A stretch of DNA of 7,543 nucleotides from Nocardioidaceae bacterium UBA4001 (GTDB lineage: Bacteria; Actinomycetota; Actinomycetes; Propionibacteriales; Nocardioidaceae): positions 18,303-25,845 of the forward strand of contig DGBP01000077.1 of assembly GCA_002384855.1 (NCBI GenBank). Direction: 5' to 3'. Shown here one piece after another: positions 5,491 to 7,543 of the stretch. The number at the start of each line of letters is the position of its first letter. Position 1 is the first letter of the stretch. The translations under genes and the position numbers were made by a program. The notes under the pieces were generated by a model. That model was given only the letters and a program-made list of their open reading frames with translations, did no database searches and was not told where the DNA came from.

Positions 5491-7543
5491 GTGACTGAAC
5501 AGCGCCTGCAGCAGCCCTCCTCCCAGCCCACAGGATCTCGGCTCGACACCGTCGCGGTCGCCGGCTCGGACCCCGACCGCGAGCAGCCGTGGGAGGACCT
5601 CGGCCTCAAGGAGGACGAGTACGCCCGCATCCGCGAGATCCTCGGCCGCCGGCCCAGCTCCTCGGAGCTGGCGATGTACTCCGTGATGTGGAGCGAGCAC
5701 TGCTCGTACAAGTCGAGCAAGGTGCACCTGCGCCAGTTCGGGGAGAAGGTCACCGACGAGATGCGCGCCGGCCTGATGGCGGGCATCGGGGAGAACGCCG
5801 GCGTCGTCGACATCGGCGACGGGTACGCCGTCACCTTCAAGGTCGAGTCGCACAACCACCCGTCGTACGTCGAGCCCTACCAGGGGGCGGCCACGGGCAT
5901 CGGCGGCATCGTCCGCGACATCCTCGCCATGGGCGCCCGTCCGATCGCGGTGATGGACCCGCTGCGCTTCGGCCCGCTCGACGCCGACGACACCCACCGC
6001 GTCCTCCCGGGGATCGTCGCGGGCGTCGGCGGCTACGGCAACTGCCTCGGGCTGCCCAACATCGGTGGCGAGGCGGTCTTCGACGAGTCCTACCTCGGCA
6101 ACCCCCTGGTCAACGCGCTGTGCGTGGGCGTGCTGCGGCACGACGAGCTGCAGACCGCCTCGGCGTCCGGGGTCGGCAACAAGGTGATCCTGTACGGCGC
6201 CCGCACCGGAGGCGACGGCATCGGCGGGGTGTCCGTGCTGGCCAGCGAGACGTTCGAGGCCTCGACGGGCTCGGCCTCCGGAGGTCCCGCGAAGCGCCCC
6301 AGCGTCCAGGTCGGCGACCCGTTCATGGAGAAGCTGCTCATCGAGTGCAGCCTCGAGATCTTCCGCGAGGGCCTCGTCGTGGGCATCCAGGACCTCGGCG
6401 GCGCCGGCCTGTCCTGCTCCACCTCCGAGATGGCCTCGGCCGGCACCGGCGGCATGCACGTCGACCTCGACCTCGTCCCGCTGCGCGACTCCACGCTCTC
6501 CCCCGAGGAGATCCTCATGTCGGAGTCCCAGGAGCGGATGATGGCGGTGGTCGAGCCCGGAAAGGTCGACCGGTTCCTCGAGGTCTGCGACAAGTGGGGC
6601 GTCGAGGCCACGGTGGTCGGCGAGGTCACCGACACCGGCCGCCTCGTCATCGACTGGCACGGCGAGACCGTGGTCGACGTACCCCCGCGCACGGTGGCCC
6701 ACGAGGGCCCCGTCTACCACCGCCCCTACGAACGGCCCAGCTGGCAGGACGACCTCCAGGCCGACGTCGCGGAGACGCTGCCGCGCCCCACCACGCCGGA
6801 GGAGCTGCGCGAGACGCTGCTGCGCATGGTCGCCAGCCCGAACCTGTGCGACAAGTCCTGGATCACCGACCAGTACGACCGCTACGTCCGGGGCAACACC
6901 GTGCTCGCCCAGCCCGAGGACTCCGGCATGGTCCGCGTGGACGAGGAGTCCGGGCTCGGCGTCGCGGTCTCCACCGACGGCAACGGCCGGTTCGCGAAGC
7001 TCGACCCCTACGCCGGCGCGCAGCTGAACCTCGCCGAGTCATACCGCAACGTCGCGGCCTCCGGGGCCCGGCCCCTCGCGGTCAGCGACTGCCTCAACTT
7101 CGGCTCGCCCGAGGACACCGACGTGATGTGGCAGTTCGCCGAGGCCACCACCGGTCTCGCCGACGCGTGCCGCGACCTCGGGGTCCCCGTCACGGGCGGC
7201 AACGTCAGCCTCTACAACCAGACCGGCGACACCGCGATCCTGCCCACGCCGGTCGTCGCGGTCCTCGGCGTGATCGACGACGTCGCCCGCCGTACCCCCT
7301 CCGGCTTCGTCGCCGAGGGCCAGCAGATCTACCTGCTGGGCACGACGCGTGAGGAGCTGTCCGGGTCCGAGTGGGCTCACGTCGCGCACGGGCACCTCGG
7401 CGGCCTCCCGCCGAAGGTGGACCTGGCCGCGGAGAAGGAGCTCGCCGACATCCTGGTCAACGCCTCGCGCGACGGCCTGATCGACAGCGCCCACGACCTC
7501 GCCGACGGCGGGCTGGCCCAGGCCCTCGTCGAGTCCTGTCTCC
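5491..7543 (+). CDS. purL: Phosphoribosylformylglycinamidine synthase large subunit PurL; 3' end missing
   Basis: PurL is the ATP-dependent synthetase subunit that amidates FGAR to FGAM with ammonia from PurQ, in complex with PurS. The frame runs without a stop from GTG 5491 to the right edge: 684 codons. Stand-alone PurL has about 740-760 residues, so some 60-80 are missing. GTG 5491 is the first in-frame start after a TGA at 5443-5445 and matches the start zone expected of actinobacterial PurL. Motifs include LGRRPSSSELAMYSVMWSEH with catalytic His70 in SEHCSYKSSK, ESHNHPSYVEPYQGAATGIG (119-138) with nucleotide and Mg2+ contacts, DLGGAGLSCSTSEMA and MSESQERMM in the first half, then VTGGNVSLYNQ and DLADGGLAQALVES in the second half, reflecting the duplicated PurM-like fold. 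No glutaminase domain is visible, consistent with the small, PurQ/PurS-dependent type. The SD is weak. Confidence 0.97.
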   Translation, partial: MTEQRLQQPSSQPTGSRLDTVAVAGSDPDREQPWEDLGLKEDEYARIREILGRRPSSSELAMYSVMWSEHCSYKSSKVHLRQFGEKVTDEMRAGLMAGIGENAGVVDIGDGYAVTFKVESHNHPSYVEPYQGAATGIGGIVRDILAMGARPIAVMDPLRFGPLDADDTHRVLPGIVAGVGGYGNCLGLPNIGGEAVFDESYLGNPLVNALCVGVLRHDELQTASASGVGNKVILYGARTGGDGIGGVSVLASETFEASTGSASGGPAKRPSVQVGDPFMEKLLIECSLEIFREGLVVGIQDLGGAGLSCSTSEMASAGTGGMHVDLDLVPLRDSTLSPEEILMSESQERMMAVVEPGKVDRFLEVCDKWGVEATVVGEVTDTGRLVIDWHGETVVDVPPRTVAHEGPVYHRPYERPSWQDDLQADVAETLPRPTTPEELRETLLRMVASPNLCDKSWITDQYDRYVRGNTVLAQPEDSGMVRVDEESGLGVAVSTDGNGRFAKLDPYAGAQLNLAESYRNVAASGARPLAVSDCLNFGSPEDTDVMWQFAEATTGLADACRDLGVPVTGGNVSLYNQTGDTAILPTPVVAVLGVIDDVARRTPSGFVAEGQQIYLLGTTREELSGSEWAHVAHGHLGGLPPKVDLAAEKELADILVNASRDGLIDSAHDLADGGLAQALVESCL

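Noticed and set aside
4056..5855. 599-codon minus open frame and the plus frame 4115-5440 over the membrane-protein gene
   Set aside because: Both are low-complexity shadow frames. The frame with ten hydrophobic segments and the GLDVAR-type motif is the real gene.
5356..7352. Long open frames in other phases across purL (plus 5589-7352 and minus 5356-6720)
   Set aside because: Arg/Pro/Gly- or Asp/Val/Gly/Ala-rich products typical of GC-rich shadow frames. The true purL frame carries all conserved motifs and is open to the window edge.

Overview
The window reads as a chromosomal stretch of a high-GC Gram-positive actinobacterium. The very high GC, GTG starts with purine-rich Shine-Dalgarno (SD) sequences and the separate purS, purQ and purL genes fit this. 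A Nocardioidaceae-type host is my guess from protein style only; no rRNA or other marker is present.

Layout, left to right: (1) the 3' part of an acyl-CoA synthetase gene (+), cut by the left edge. (2) A GC-rich hairpin between two convergent genes. (3) A 586-codon gene on the minus strand for an exported, alanine-rich protein made mostly of thirteen tandem 29-residue repeats. (4) A 352-bp divergent intergenic region with an inverted repeat and a possible promoter for the purine genes. (5) purS and purQ (+), overlapping by 4 nt. (6) A minus-strand gene for a polytopic membrane protein of the YeiB/DUF418/HGSNAT-like acyltransferase group, whose 3' end overlaps purQ. (7) A 131-bp divergent gap. 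(8) purL (+), cut by the right edge.

PurS, PurQ and PurL together form FGAM synthetase, step 4 of de novo purine synthesis. PurQ releases ammonia from glutamine, PurL uses it with ATP to amidate FGAR, and PurS bridges the two. Here the usual purS-purQ-purL string is split by an antisense membrane-protein gene, so purL probably has its own promoter.

The least ordinary item is the repeat protein. It has an N-terminal export signal, thirteen 29-residue units in perfect register with no insertion or deletion, a nearly uncharged homogenised core flanked by more charged, diverged units, and a short tail with two cysteines. I do not recognise the family. No phage, transposon, CRISPR or RNA gene was seen.
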